The position numbers and the translations under genes were made by a program. The notes below the pieces were generated by a model. That model made no database searches and was not told the origin of the DNA. It saw only the letters and a list, made by a program, of their open reading frames with translations. This document shows positions 35,927-45,586 of a DNA stretch of 60,489 bases, piece by piece. Within the stretch, counting starts at the first letter, position 1; every line of letters starts with the position of its first letter. Source of the DNA: Variovorax sp. (GTDB lineage: Bacteria > Pseudomonadota > Gammaproteobacteria > Burkholderiales > Burkholderiaceae_C); the NCBI GenBank assembly GCA_017744935.1, contig JAGIAI010000030.1:1-60489 (forward strand). The letters run 5' to 3'.

Positions 35927-36769
35927 CTACTTGATCCCGGCGCGCATGAAGCTCTGCACGAACTGCCGCTGGAACAGCAGGAACGCAATGAGCAAGGGCG
36001 CCGACGTCATCAATGTCGCCGCGGTGATTACCGACCAGTCGACACCCTGGTCGACCGACGAGAACACCTGCAGGCCCACTGTGAGCGGCCGTGCGTTCAC
36101 GCTGTTGGTGATGATGAGCGGCCACAGGAAGTTGTTCCAGTGGAAGCTCACCGACACCAATGCGAAGGCGGTGTAGACGGGCTTGGCGAGCGGCACGTAG
36201 ACGCGCCACAGGGTCTGCATCGCGCTGGCGCCTTCGACGCGCGCGGCTTCGTCGAGCTCCTTCGGGATGCCCATGAAGGTCTGCCGCAGCAGGAAGATCG
36301 CGAACGCCGAGGCGAAGTAGGGCAGGCCGATGGCGACGAGCGTGTCGACGAGGCCGAGCCGCGCCATCGTCTTGTAGTTCTCGACCAGCAGGATGTCCGG
36401 CATGATCATCAGCTGCACCAGCACCAGTGCAAAAGCGACATTGCGGCCCCTGAACTCGTACCGCGCAAAGGCATAGGCCGCGAGCGTGCCGAGCACCAAC
36501 TGGGCCACAAGCACCATCGCGACCAGCAACGTCGTGTTGACGAAATAGCGCGCGAAGGGCGCCGCTTCCCAGGCACGACGGAAGTTGTCGAGCGTGAGTG
36601 GCGCGGCGAGTGCGAAGCGTGTCGAATACTCGGCCGGGTGGAAGGCAGTCCACACCGCATAGGCCAGCGGCAGGATCCAGAGCAGTGCGAGCAGCCAGGC
36701 CGCCAGCGTGTCGAGCCACGTGGGCTCGTTGAAGGCGAGCCGGTGTTCGCGAGAGTCGGACGCGCTCAT
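35927..36769 (-). CDS. ugpE: ABC transporter permease, UgpE/MalG type
   Basis: 280 residues with about six membrane segments and the cytoplasmic EAA loop (ELDEAARVEGASAMQTLWRVYVPL, in part). The start chosen is MSASDSREHR at 36769, which overlaps the UgpA-type stop by 4 bases. Inner-membrane half of a carbohydrate-uptake ABC system, probably for glycerol-3-phosphate or glycerophosphodiesters given the UgpB-like binding protein. Confidence 0.85.
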   Translation of the reverse strand: MSASDSREHRLAFNEPTWLDTLAAWLLALLWILPLAYAVWTAFHPAEYSTRFALAAPLTLDNFRRAWEAAPFARYFVNTTLLVAMVLVAQLVLGTLAAYAFARYEFRGRNVAFALVLVQLMIMPDILLVENYKTMARLGLVDTLVAIGLPYFASAFAIFLLRQTFMGIPKELDEAARVEGASAMQTLWRVYVPLAKPVYTAFALVSVSFHWNNFLWPLIITNSVNARPLTVGLQVFSSVDQGVDWSVITAATLMTSAPLLIAFLLFQRQFVQSFMRAGIK

Positions 36770-37668
36770 TTGTAGTGCACCCGCTTGTCGAGCACGAAGA
36801 ACTGGAACAGCGCGATGCCCGCCAGCACCACCACCAGCACCACGGTAATCGTCGACGCATACGCCGTGTCCCAGAAGCTGAACCCGACCTCGTACAGGTG
36901 GTAGAGCAAGAGGATCGATGCGTTGTCCGGCCCACCGCGCGTGAGCACGAAGAGGTGGTCGACCATCCGGAAGGCGTTGATGAACGCATTGACCAGGACG
37001 AAGAGCGTGGTCGGCATCAGGAGCGGCCACTGCACTCGCCGGAAAAAATACCAGCGCGATGCCCCCTCGATCGCCGCCGCTTCGCGCAGGCTCGGATTGA
37101 GCGTCTGCAATGCGGCGAGATAGAAGATCATGAAGAAGCCGGCTTCCTTCCAGATTGCGACCACCGTGACCGCGCCGAGTGCAGTGGAGGGGCTGCCCAG
37201 CCAGTTGTGCGATGGCAGGCCGAGCGCGCTGGTGATCTGCTCCAGCAGGCCGTACTGTGGCGTGTAGAAGAACAACCAGATGTTCGCCACCGCAATCATC
37301 GGCAGCACCGTCGGCGTGAAGTAGGCCATGCGCAGGAAGGCACGGCCGGCGATGCGCTCATTGACCCACAGCGCCATCACCAGCGCGAGTGCGATCGACA
37401 TCGGAATGGTCGCGCCTGCGAACCACAGGTTGTTGCGCACCGCCTTCCAGAACACCGGGTCGCCGATCATCGCCTCGTAGTTCTCCAGCCCCACCCACAC
37501 GCCCGGGCGCTTGCCCTTGGGTGTGGAGAAGAAGCTGTCGATCAGCGTCGAGATGGCCGGCCAGTGCGTGAAGGCGACCAGCAGCACCAGCGCGGGCAGC
37601 AGCATCAGCCAGGCATGGATGGCCCGGCGCGATGCCACGCCGCCGGCGGAAACGCCGTGGGGTTCCAT
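36766..37668 (-). CDS. ugpA: ABC transporter permease, UgpA/MalF type
   Basis: 300 residues with six membrane segments and the EAA loop LREAAAIEGASRWYFFRRVQWPL. Partner of the permease encoded next. It begins 20 bases after the binding-protein stop. Substrate assignment follows from the cluster only. Confidence 0.86.
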   Translation of the reverse strand: MEPHGVSAGGVASRRAIHAWLMLLPALVLLVAFTHWPAISTLIDSFFSTPKGKRPGVWVGLENYEAMIGDPVFWKAVRNNLWFAGATIPMSIALALVMALWVNERIAGRAFLRMAYFTPTVLPMIAVANIWLFFYTPQYGLLEQITSALGLPSHNWLGSPSTALGAVTVVAIWKEAGFFMIFYLAALQTLNPSLREAAAIEGASRWYFFRRVQWPLLMPTTLFVLVNAFINAFRMVDHLFVLTRGGPDNASILLLYHLYEVGFSFWDTAYASTITVVLVVVLAGIALFQFFVLDKRVHYK

Positions 37669-37688
37669 TCGAGCGCGCGCCCCTTCCC

Positions 37689-38993
37689 TTACTTGAACGC
37701 GCGCAATATGCGATCCGCCTCCTTCTGCGAATCCTGCATCGCCTGCGCGGGCGGCTTCGTGCCGGTCAGCGCAGCCTGCAGGCCGTCGTTGAGCGCCTTG
37801 GTCACGCGCTGGTTGTCATGCGTCGAGAACTCGGCGACCGAGAACGGCAACTGATCTCTCGCAACCAGGGCTGCGGGGAAGTCGTTGCCGTATTTGCGCA
37901 GCGCCTCGGTTTCATACGCGGCTGGAGAGACTCCGACGTAGCCGGTGTCGATGCTCCACTGCGCGGCGCGCTCGGGCTGCGTGATCCACTTGATGAACTT
38001 GAACGAGGCCTCCTGCTGGGCCGGCGTCGCCTTCTTGAAGATGTAGAAGTTGCCACCGCCGGTCGGCGAGCCCTTGCGCTTGTTGGCCGGGATCATGCCG
38101 ACGCCGAAGTCGAACTTGGCGTTCGCCTTGATGTTGGTCAGGTTGCCGGTCGTCGTGTAGATGATCGCGGCCTTCTTCTCGAAGAAGTCCTTCGGCGTCG
38201 TGCCCCACTCGACCACGCCCGGCGGGTGCACGCCGGCCTTGCCGAGGTCGACCCAGTACTGCAGCGCCTCGACCACCTTCGGGTCGTCGAACTTGACCGC
38301 GGTGCCCGCGTCGTTGGCGAGGATCGTGTCGTTCGGCGTGGTGAGCGTCTGGAAGAGCCAGTACGGGAAGCCGCTCGACGGAATCTGCACGCCCCATTGC
38401 GTGACCTTGCCGCTCGCGTCCTTCTTGGTCAGCTTGGTCGCGGCGTCCTTGAGCTCGCCCCAGTTGGCCGGCGCCTTGTTCGGGTCGAGGCCGGCTTCCT
38501 TGAACAGCTCCTTGTTCCAGTACATCACCACGGTGGAGCGCTGGAACGGAATGCCCCAGGTCTTTCCGCCGGTCTGGCTGTTCATCATGAAGGCCTTGTA
38601 AAAGCCGCCGAGCCAGGCCTTGTCTTCAGGCGTCTTCACGAAGTCGTCGAAGGGCACGATCGCGTCTTCGTCGATCAGCGTGAACATGTCGGTCGACAGC
38701 AGCACGGAAGTCACCGGTGGCGTGCCGGACTTGTGCGCGGTCAATGCCTTGACGATGGTTTCCTGGTAGGTGCCCGCATAGATTGGCGTGACCTTGATGC
38801 CGGGGTTCTCTTTCATGAACCCAGCCGCGAAGCCATCGATGATCTTGGCGATGGGGCCGCCCACGGCGACCGGGTAGTAGAACTGGACTTCCACCGGCGT
38901 CTGCGCATGGAGCGTGCCGGATGCGCCGGCAAAAAGGCCGCCGGCAGCGATGAACTGGGCGGCGAGCGCCCGGACGAACGTCTTGCGTTGCAT
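37689..38993 (-). CDS. ugpB: Extracellular solute-binding protein, UgpB-like
   Basis: 434 residues with a signal peptide ending near GTLHAQ. The features EVQFYYPVAVGGPIAKIIDGF, IPFQRSTVVMYWNKELFKEAGLDP and GGGNFYIFK resemble UgpB, the periplasmic glycerol-3-phosphate binding protein. The related sugar-binding family 1 cannot be excluded. Encoded between the ATPase and the permeases. Confidence 0.82.
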   Translation of the reverse strand: MQRKTFVRALAAQFIAAGGLFAGASGTLHAQTPVEVQFYYPVAVGGPIAKIIDGFAAGFMKENPGIKVTPIYAGTYQETIVKALTAHKSGTPPVTSVLLSTDMFTLIDEDAIVPFDDFVKTPEDKAWLGGFYKAFMMNSQTGGKTWGIPFQRSTVVMYWNKELFKEAGLDPNKAPANWGELKDAATKLTKKDASGKVTQWGVQIPSSGFPYWLFQTLTTPNDTILANDAGTAVKFDDPKVVEALQYWVDLGKAGVHPPGVVEWGTTPKDFFEKKAAIIYTTTGNLTNIKANAKFDFGVGMIPANKRKGSPTGGGNFYIFKKATPAQQEASFKFIKWITQPERAAQWSIDTGYVGVSPAAYETEALRKYGNDFPAALVARDQLPFSVAEFSTHDNQRVTKALNDGLQAALTGTKPPAQAMQDSQKEADRILRAFK

Positions 38994-39026
38994 GGTCTTC
39001 TTCTTCCTCTTGGTTGGATCGAACGG

Positions 39027-40043
39027 TCAGTGAATGCGCTTCCCCGCGGCATCGAAGCCGTGGGCATCTTCCCGGGCCCAGCGCAGGCCCACGTGATCGC
39101 CGGCGTCGGCGTGGTGTCGGCCGTCTGCCCGCACCAGCAGGCTCTGTGTGCCGATCCGGCAGTTCAGGACGAGGTCCGCACCGAGATATTCCACGCTCTG
39201 CACCGTGGCAGGGATGCCTTGCGGATCGAGCGCAATCGCTTCGGGCCGCACGCCGAGCGTGGCCGCCTGCAGTCCGGCGTCGGTGTCGCTCCCGGCGATG
39301 CGGCCGCCTTCGAGCGCGACCAGGTTCATCGGCGGTGTGCCGATGAACCGCGCCGAGAAAGTGGTCGATGGTTTCGCATACAAATCACGCGGCATGCCGG
39401 CCTGTTCGACCCGCCCCTGGTTCAGCAGGACCACCTGGTCGGCCATGCTCATCGCTTCGGCCTGGTCGTGCGTGACGTAGACGACAGTCAAGCCGAGCTG
39501 CCGCTGCAGCTCGCGCAGTTCGCGCCGCATCTCCTGGCGCAGCTGCGCGTCGAGGTTGGAAAGCGGCTCATCCATGAGGCAGACCTGGGCCTGCGCGACC
39601 AGCGCGCGGCCGAGTGCGACACGCTGCTGCTGGCCACCGGAGAGCTGCCCCGGCTTGCGTTCGAGCAAGGCGCCGAGACCCAGCAGATCGGCCGCGTTTC
39701 TCAGGCGAAGCGCGGTTTCGGTGGCGGGCACCTTGCGCACAGACAAGCCGAAGGTGATGTTGTCCGCCACGCTGAGATGCGGGAACAGCGCATAGTTCTG
39801 GAAGACCATCGCAATGCCACGCCGGGCAGGGGGGAGCGACGTCACATCGCGCCCATCGATCAGCACCTGCCCGGCCGTGGCCGTCTCGAGTCCGGCCACG
39901 ATGCGAAGGGTGGTCGACTTGCCGCAGCCAGAGGGCCCGAGAAGTACGCAGAAGGAGCCCGGCTCGATCTGGAGGTTGACAGCGTGCAAGGCGGTGCTGA
40001 CGCCCCAGGACTTGGCGATATCGATCAACGCGATGGAAGACAT
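39027..40043 (-). CDS. ugpC: ABC transporter ATP-binding protein, UgpC/MalK type
   Basis: 338 residues from [14 protein letters not shown]. Walker [11 protein letters not shown], signature [15 protein letters not shown], Walker [13 protein letters not shown] and the H-loop THDQAEA are present, followed by the TOBE-type regulatory region. First gene of the minus-strand ugp-like operon (order C-B-A-E, unlike B-A-E-C of E. coli). It is divergent from phaB across a palindrome-containing region. Confidence 0.9.
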   Translation of the reverse strand: MSSIALIDIAKSWGVSTALHAVNLQIEPGSFCVLLGPSGCGKSTTLRIVAGLETATAGQVLIDGRDVTSLPPARRGIAMVFQNYALFPHLSVADNITFGLSVRKVPATETALRLRNAADLLGLGALLERKPGQLSGGQQQRVALGRALVAQAQVCLMDEPLSNLDAQLRQEMRRELRELQRQLGLTVVYVTHDQAEAMSMADQVVLLNQGRVEQAGMPRDLYAKPSTTFSARFIGTPPMNLVALEGGRIAGSDTDAGLQAATLGVRPEAIALDPQGIPATVQSVEYLGADLVLNCRIGTQSLLVRADGRHHADAGDHVGLRWAREDAHGFDAAGKRIH

Positions 40044-40107
40044 CGAATCAGTATATGGACGGGTTGTGACACCCAGTTGCAAAGAGGGGTCAGTGTTTTC
40101 CTGATCG

Positions 40108-40144
40108 GGCGTTGGTGAGAAACTTCGATAAAGTGACCAACGCC
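40108..40144. promoter_or_regulatory. Inverted repeat in the ugpC/phaB divergent region
   Basis: GGCGTTGGT (40108-40116) and ACCAACGCC (40136-40144) form a perfect 9-bp inverted repeat with a 19-base spacer, ending 29 bases before the phaB start. It may be an operator or a 5' UTR stem. A second small one, GCCT-GTTC-AGGC, follows directly. Confidence 0.55.
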
Positions 40145-40173
40145 TGTTCAGGCTTCACCTATAAGGAACACTC

Positions 40174-40911
40174 ATGAGCAAGAAAGTCGCATACGTCACC
40201 GGAGGCATGGGAGGCATCGGAACAGCCATTTGCCAGCGCCTTCACAAGGACGGTTTCACCGTCATCGCAGGATGTGGCCCGACCCGGGACTACGCCAAGT
40301 GGCTCGCAGAACAGAAAGCCGAAGGCTTCGAGTTCCACGCGTCGGTTGGCAACGTCGGGGACTGGCAGTCCACGGTCGAAGCCTTCACCAAGGCCAAGGC
40401 AGAACACGGGCCCATCGACGTGCTGGTCAACAACGCGGGTATCACGCGCGATCGCATGTTCGTGAAGATGACGCCCGAGGACTGGAGCGCGGTGATCGAG
40501 ACCAACCTCAACAGCATGTTCAACGTGACCAAGCAGGTCGTCGGCGACATGGTGGAAAAGGGCTGGGGTCGCGTCATCAACATCAGCTCGGTCAACGGCG
40601 CGAAGGGCCAGGCAGGACAGACCAACTACTCGGCCGCCAAGGCCGGCATGCACGGCTTCACGATGGCCCTGGCACAGGAACTCGCCGGCAAGGGCGTGAC
40701 GGTCAACACCGTGAGCCCGGGTTACATCGGCACCGACATGGTCAAGGCGATCCGCCAGGAAGTGCTCGACAAGATCGTCGGCACCATCCCGGTCAAGCGC
40801 CTGGGCGAACCGGGTGAGATCGCCTCGATCATCGCGTGGCTCGCTTCCGAAGATGGCGGCTATTCCACCGGCGCGGACTTCCCCGTGAACGGCGGATTGC
40901 ACATGCACTGA
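40174..40911 (+). CDS. phaB: Acetoacetyl-CoA reductase
   Basis: NADPH-dependent SDR that reduces acetoacetyl-CoA to (R)-3-hydroxybutyryl-CoA for PHB synthesis. 245 residues with the GGMGGIG cofactor motif, NNAG, and the catalytic Ser-Tyr-Lys in INISSVNGAKGQ and NYSAAKAG. The length and the ITRDRMFVKM region match PhaB. ATAAGGAAC precedes the ATG. It lies 14 kb away from phaCA and ends at its own terminator. Confidence 0.95.
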   Translation: MSKKVAYVTGGMGGIGTAICQRLHKDGFTVIAGCGPTRDYAKWLAEQKAEGFEFHASVGNVGDWQSTVEAFTKAKAEHGPIDVLVNNAGITRDRMFVKMTPEDWSAVIETNLNSMFNVTKQVVGDMVEKGWGRVINISSVNGAKGQAGQTNYSAAKAGMHGFTMALAQELAGKGVTVNTVSPGYIGTDMVKAIRQEVLDKIVGTIPVKRLGEPGEIASIIAWLASEDGGYSTGADFPVNGGLHMH

Positions 40912-40936
40912 GGAGGCAGGCAGCCTCGATGGAATG

Positions 40937-40962
40937 AAGACCCGCCCTGGCGGGTCTTTTTT
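40937..40962 (+). terminator. Intrinsic terminator after phaB
   Basis: A GC-rich hairpin (GACCCG at 40939-40944 with CGGGTC at 40951-40956) is followed by seven T. It is 26 bases after the phaB stop. Confidence 0.9.
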
Positions 40963-41045
40963 GTTGGGAGAGACCAGGAGCCAGAGATTGGGTCAGGTGT
41001 GCCGAAGTCGCACCGGCCCAAGAAAAGCAAACAAGGAGTTCCTTC

Positions 41046-42392
41046 ATGACCCCGACCCCCCAAGCACCGGCTCGCAAGAAGCCACCGATCTACAAGTCCC
41101 TCTACGCCCAGGTGATCACAGCCGTCATCATCGGCGTGCTTCTCGGTCACTTCTTCCCGTCGGTCGGCGAATCCATGAAGCCGCTTGGCGACGCCTTCAT
41201 CAAGCTGATCAAGATGCTGATCGCCCCGATCATCTTCTGCACCGTGGTGGTCGGCATCGCGGGCATGGAGGACATGAAGAAGGTCGGCAAGACGGGCGGG
41301 CTGGCGCTGCTGTACTTCGAGATCGTGAGCAGCATCGCGCTGGTCGTGGGGCTGGTGCTGGTGAACCTGCTCAAGCCGGGTGCGGGCATGAACGTGGACC
41401 CGAACTCCCTGGACACCCGGGCACTCGCGGCCTACACAGGCCCGGGCAAGATGGAAGGCACGGTCGACTTCCTGATGAACATCATCCCGAACACCGTAGT
41501 CGACGCCTTCGCCAAGGGCGAGATCCTGCAGGTGCTTCTGATCGCGGTCCTCTTCGGCTTTGCCCTGCACCGATTTGGTGGGCGCGGCACGCTGGTGTTC
41601 GACGTGATCGAGAAGGGCTCTCACGTGCTCTTCGCGATCATCAGCTACATCATGAAACTGGCGCCCATCGGCGCTTTCGGGGCGATGTCCTTCACGATCG
41701 GCAAGTACGGCATCGGCTCGCTGTTCCAGCTTGGCAAGCTGATGGGTACGTTCTATCTGACCTGCCTGTTGTTCATCTTCGTGGTCCTCGGGACGATCGC
41801 GCGCTTCCATGGCTTCAGCATCTGGAAGTTCATCAAGTACATCAAGGAAGAGCTGCTGATCGTGCTCGGCACCTCGTCTTCCGAGTCGGTGCTGCCGAGG
41901 ATGATGGAGAAGATGGAGAACCTCGGTGCAAACAAGACAACTGTCGGCCTGGTGATCCCGACGGGCTATTCCTTCAATCTCGATGGCACGTCAATCTATT
42001 TGACGATGGCGGCAGTTTTCATTGCGCAGGCGACGAACACGCCGATGACGCTGATGCAGGAGATCACCTTGCTGGCGGTCCTGCTGCTGACCTCGAAGGG
42101 CGCGGCCGGCGTTACTGGCAGCGGTTTCATCGTGCTTGCGGCGACGTTGTCCGCAGTGGGGCATGTGCCCGTCGCGGGGTTGGCGCTCATTCTCGGCATC
42201 GACCGCTTCATGTCCGAGGCGCGTGCGTTGACCAACCTCATCGGCAACGGCGTCGCGACGATCGTGGTGGCCAAGTGGACCGATGAGCTCGACATGGCGC
42301 GGCTGCAGGCGGGCCTCAACAACGAGACGTGGGAAGAGGCGCAGAACCCTGAAGACCTCGTCAACGCGCGCGACGGAAAAATGGCCACCTGA
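41046..42392 (+). CDS. dctA: C4-dicarboxylate/H+ symporter DctA
   Basis: Inner-membrane uptake of succinate, fumarate and malate (DAACS family). 448 residues with about eight membrane segments and two re-entrant loops. [17 protein letters not shown] and [18 protein letters not shown] are the transport-site motifs. ACAAGGAG lies about 8 bases before the ATG. No dctBD two-component genes are adjacent. Confidence 0.95.
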   Translation: MTPTPQAPARKKPPIYKSLYAQVITAVIIGVLLGHFFPSVGESMKPLGDAFIKLIKMLIAPIIFCTVVVGIAGMEDMKKVGKTGGLALLYFEIVSSIALVVGLVLVNLLKPGAGMNVDPNSLDTRALAAYTGPGKMEGTVDFLMNIIPNTVVDAFAKGEILQVLLIAVLFGFALHRFGGRGTLVFDVIEKGSHVLFAIISYIMKLAPIGAFGAMSFTIGKYGIGSLFQLGKLMGTFYLTCLLFIFVVLGTIARFHGFSIWKFIKYIKEELLIVLGTSSSESVLPRMMEKMENLGANKTTVGLVIPTGYSFNLDGTSIYLTMAAVFIAQATNTPMTLMQEITLLAVLLLTSKGAAGVTGSGFIVLAATLSAVGHVPVAGLALILGIDRFMSEARALTNLIGNGVATIVVAKWTDELDMARLQAGLNNETWEEAQNPEDLVNARDGKMAT

Positions 42393-42430
42393 AATCGGGG
42401 CAAAAGCATCGCTCTGCAGAATGCGGGGCG

Positions 42431-44107
42431 ATGCCCCATAGCGTTTCACTGATCAACACACTTGCCGCCGGCCTGGGCCTGGCGCTGTTGTTCGGTTTCC
42501 TGGCGGCGCGCCTGCGGTTGCCCGCGTTGGTCGGCTACCTTCTCGCGGGCGTCATCATCGGGCCGTTCACCCCCGGGTTCGTGGCCGATGCAGGCATCGC
42601 GGCGCAACTCGCCGAGATCGGGGTGATGCTGCTGATGTTCGGCGTCGGGTTGCACTTCTCGCTCGACGACCTGCTGGCTGTGCGCAAGATCGCTGTGCCG
42701 GGTGCATTGGTGCAGATCGCCGTCGCCACGATGCTCGGCGGCGCGCTCGCCACTTGGTGGGGCTGGAACCTTGGCGCTGCGCTGGTCTTCGGCCTTGCCC
42801 TTTCGGTGGCGAGCACGGTGGTGCTGCTGCGCGCGCTGGAGAACCTCGGCATCCTCGATTCGTTCACCGGCCGCATCGCGGTCGGCTGGCTGGTAGTGGA
42901 AGACCTTGCGATGGTTCTCGTGCTGGTGTTGATGCCGCCGCTCGCCAACGCGCTGGTCGGCGTGGACCCAGGGGAGCGGACCGCGCCGATCTGGCAGACG
43001 CTGGGGCTCACACTGCTGCAGGTCGGTGGCTTCGTCGCGCTCATGCTTGTGGTGGGACGGCGCTTGTTTCCTTGGGTGCTGTGGCAGGTCACGCGCACCG
43101 GGTCGCGGGAGCTCTTCACGCTCTGCGTCATCGCCGCGGCGGTGGGCATTGCGTTCTCGGCGGCTGCTCTGTTCGGGGTGTCCTTCGCGTTGGGCGCCTT
43201 CTTCGCGGGCATGGTGATGCGCGAGTCGGAGTTCAGCCACCGCGCAGCGCAGGAATCGCTGCCGCTGCGGGATGCCTTCGCCGTGCTGTTCTTCGTCTCG
43301 GTGGGCATGCTGTTCAACCCGGCGGTGCTGGTCGAACGGCCGCTGCAGGTGCTCGCGGTGGTGCTGGTGATCGTGGTGGGCAAGTCGTTGGCGGCGTGCG
43401 CGCTGGTGCTGCTGTTCCGCTATCCGCTCGGCACCGCGCTCACGGTGAGCGCGAGCCTCGCGCAGATCGGCGAGTTCTCGTTCATCCTGGCTTCGCTCGG
43501 CGGGCGGCTCGGGCTGCTGCCGGTCGAGGGGCAGAGTCTGCTGCTCGCGGCGGGGCTGATCTCCATCGCCACCAACCCGTTGTGGTTCAGCCTGATCGCA
43601 CCCATTCAGAAATGGCTGCACGCGCACTCGTCGTTCGCGCGCGGGCTCGAGGCGCGCGACGATCCTCTGGCTGAACTACCGATGAGCACGGCTGAGAAGT
43701 ACCTGTCGAAGCAGGTGGTGCTGGTGGGCTACGGCCGCGTTGGCCGCCGCATTGCGGCAACGCTGTCGGCGCATGACATCCCCTTTGTCGTTGCCGAGCA
43801 GAACCGCGAGCTGGTCGAAAAGCTCCGGGCGCAGGGCATGGCGGCGGTTTGGGGCGATGCGGCTGACCCAGGGGTGCTGATCCAGGCGCACATCGCTCGC
43901 GCTCGCATGCTGGTGGTGGCGACGGCGGATGCGATCAACGTGCGTCAGATGATCGAAGCGGCGCGCACGCTCAACCCGGGGATCGAAACCGTCATCCGCA
44001 GCCACAACGAGGACGAAGCCCGCTTGCTTGCGCAGGAGGTGTCGGCCACCGTGTTCCTCGGCGAGCACGAACTGGCCCAGGCCATGGCCCGGGCCGTCTT
44101 GAAGTGA
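42431..44107 (+). CDS. ybaL: CPA2 cation:proton antiporter, YbaL family
   Basis: 558 residues, the same length as E. coli YbaL. About 12 membrane segments (1-385) are followed by a TrkA-N NAD-binding domain (VVLVGYGRVGRRIAATL, about residue 430 on). It is probably a K+/H+ or Na+/H+ antiporter gated by nucleotide. It starts 38 bases after dctA and may share its transcript. Ion specificity is not visible. Confidence 0.9.
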   Translation: MPHSVSLINTLAAGLGLALLFGFLAARLRLPALVGYLLAGVIIGPFTPGFVADAGIAAQLAEIGVMLLMFGVGLHFSLDDLLAVRKIAVPGALVQIAVATMLGGALATWWGWNLGAALVFGLALSVASTVVLLRALENLGILDSFTGRIAVGWLVVEDLAMVLVLVLMPPLANALVGVDPGERTAPIWQTLGLTLLQVGGFVALMLVVGRRLFPWVLWQVTRTGSRELFTLCVIAAAVGIAFSAAALFGVSFALGAFFAGMVMRESEFSHRAAQESLPLRDAFAVLFFVSVGMLFNPAVLVERPLQVLAVVLVIVVGKSLAACALVLLFRYPLGTALTVSASLAQIGEFSFILASLGGRLGLLPVEGQSLLLAAGLISIATNPLWFSLIAPIQKWLHAHSSFARGLEARDDPLAELPMSTAEKYLSKQVVLVGYGRVGRRIAATLSAHDIPFVVAEQNRELVEKLRAQGMAAVWGDAADPGVLIQAHIARARMLVVATADAINVRQMIEAARTLNPGIETVIRSHNEDEARLLAQEVSATVFLGEHELAQAMARAVLK

Positions 44108-44114
44108 TCTCTTC

Positions 44115-44519
44115 CTACAGGTCCTCGATCACCAGCGTGCGGTAACGCTGGGCGATCGAGTAGGGCACCGTTCGCACGAACACCATGAGCCTGTTCGCCG
44201 CTTCTTCGTTGCGGGTCCGCACGAGCAGGGCGGTGTGGCCTTCGCGCGCGAGCTTGGTGTAGGCGCGGACCGTGGCGGCATCGGTGCCCGCGGAAGGCAG
44301 CGGGTTGTCGGTGTCGCGGACGGTGGGCGTGATCTGCTCGATGATCACGTGCGGCGGGATCAGGTAGATCTCGTCGCCGCTGAAGCCGTTGTCCAGGAGC
44401 TGGTGGCCGATGCGGTTGGCGTCTGCCGCGTCAGGAAACATCACCATGGAGTGACCGCTCGGGTAGAAGGCGCCTCCGACGACAGCGGTCATGTGAGGAT
44501 CGAGATTGAAGTGCTTCAT
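44115..44519 (-). CDS. Conserved hypothetical protein
   Basis: 134 residues from MKHFNLDPHMTAV with a strong ribosome binding site (AGGAGGAG) just upstream. No signal or membrane segment. Short motifs are GHSMVMFPDAADANRIGHQLLDNGF and TALLVRTRNEEAAN. A role in stress response or cell-surface protein handling could be imagined, but I recognise no family. It is convergent with ybaL (7 bases between stops). Confidence 0.65.
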   Translation of the reverse strand: MKHFNLDPHMTAVVGGAFYPSGHSMVMFPDAADANRIGHQLLDNGFSGDEIYLIPPHVIIEQITPTVRDTDNPLPSAGTDAATVRAYTKLAREGHTALLVRTRNEEAANRLMVFVRTVPYSIAQRYRTLVIEDL

Positions 44520-44759
44520 GTCTCCTCCTGAATGGCGGGGTTGGACAAGACTGAGCTTAGGTTCGGCCCGCGTCAAGGGCTGTAGGAAATTTGGTGACCG
44601 GGTCCTGTGGCCGAACATCCCCCATGGCTCGGGGTATTCGGGACTTGCCAAAAGTAAATCGAATGGTCACATTTGTGTCTATTCGTGAAATTGTGCGTAG
44701 GCGTTTGTTACAAGGTTTGAATAGGATCGGTTCTCCTACGAAGACCCGTGCCTAACCCC

Positions 44760-44978
44760 ATGTCGCAATTGCGAAATATCGCGCTGACCGTTCAAGAACT
44801 CGAAGAGGGCGAGTTCTATTGGGTGCTCCTGGAAGCCACCGACTACGAGATGGATGACGCGCTGCCTTATCTGCCGATCGAGGCCGCGACCGACCCGTAC
44901 GTCACCTATTCCAACGCCTTGGTCGCGGGTGTCGCCGCGATCCGGAAACTGTTCGGCAAGGACGGCCCGCGAAGCTGA
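44760..44978 (+). CDS. Small acidic hypothetical protein
   Basis: 72 residues from an ATG at 44760 (a GTG at 44748 would add four). Sequence begins MSQLRNIALTVQELEEGEFYWVLLEATDYE, rich in acidic residues. No clear ribosome binding site. The 240-base region before it (44520-44759) has no gene. It is followed 29 bases later by a small membrane protein. Function unknown. Confidence 0.55.
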   Translation: MSQLRNIALTVQELEEGEFYWVLLEATDYEMDDALPYLPIEAATDPYVTYSNALVAGVAAIRKLFGKDGPRS

Positions 44979-45007
44979 GCGGCGTGACGTCGATATCTGG
45001 GGGAAGC

Positions 45008-45583
45008 ATGCGGAAACTTGGAGGAGTGGCGATCGGCGCCGGTGTCGGATTCCTGATCGTGGTCGGCTGGATCTTCCGGCCCGCGACCTCGGGCGAGTGG
45101 GCTGCATGGGTACAGACGTTCGGCGTGCTGGTGGCCATCCTCTGGGCCGCGCGGCTCCAGGTGGCGGCCTCGCGCCAGGGCTTGCGACAGGCCGGGCAGG
45201 TCGCCGCGATGTTCGCCAGCCACATGCACTGGGTCTTTCGCGAACTCAACGACGCCTGCATCAAGCGAAGCTGGGAGGACTACAGCGTGCATCGCCGCAT
45301 CCTCCAGGAAGTCCTCATGCAAGGCCGCGAGGTCACGCTGCAACTGCTGGACGGCCGCTCGCTGGCGATGGTGAGCAGCCTTCGCACGATCGCGGTCGAG
45401 GCGCTCGAGAAGACCGAAGGCCACACCAACACCGGCAACTGGATGCACTTGCAGCTCTATTTCGACCGCCGCCTGCCGAGCATCGCGGCCTGGTTGTCGG
45501 CGACCGGCAATCCGCCCGAAAGCAGCGGCCCGACCGACTACGCAGGGCTTCGTACGTCGTTCGGCCCGATGGGCAATCTCTGA
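45008..45583 (+). CDS. Hypothetical membrane protein
   Basis: 191 residues from the ATG at 45008, which follows GGGGGAAGC; an earlier in-frame GTG at 44984 is less likely. Two membrane segments (about 5-22 and 30-48) precede a mostly helical soluble part of about 140 residues. No family recognised. The stop is 3 bases from the convergent xylB stop, so the mtl operon transcript runs toward it. Confidence 0.6.
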   Translation: MRKLGGVAIGAGVGFLIVVGWIFRPATSGEWAAWVQTFGVLVAILWAARLQVAASRQGLRQAGQVAAMFASHMHWVFRELNDACIKRSWEDYSVHRRILQEVLMQGREVTLQLLDGRSLAMVSSLRTIAVEALEKTEGHTNTGNWMHLQLYFDRRLPSIAAWLSATGNPPESSGPTDYAGLRTSFGPMGNL

Positions 45584-45586
45584 AGC

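Noticed and set aside
37632..40118. 828-codon open frame opposite the ugp-like genes
   Set aside because: It spans several genes on the other strand and its composition (Arg, His, Leu rich) is typical of an antisense shadow.
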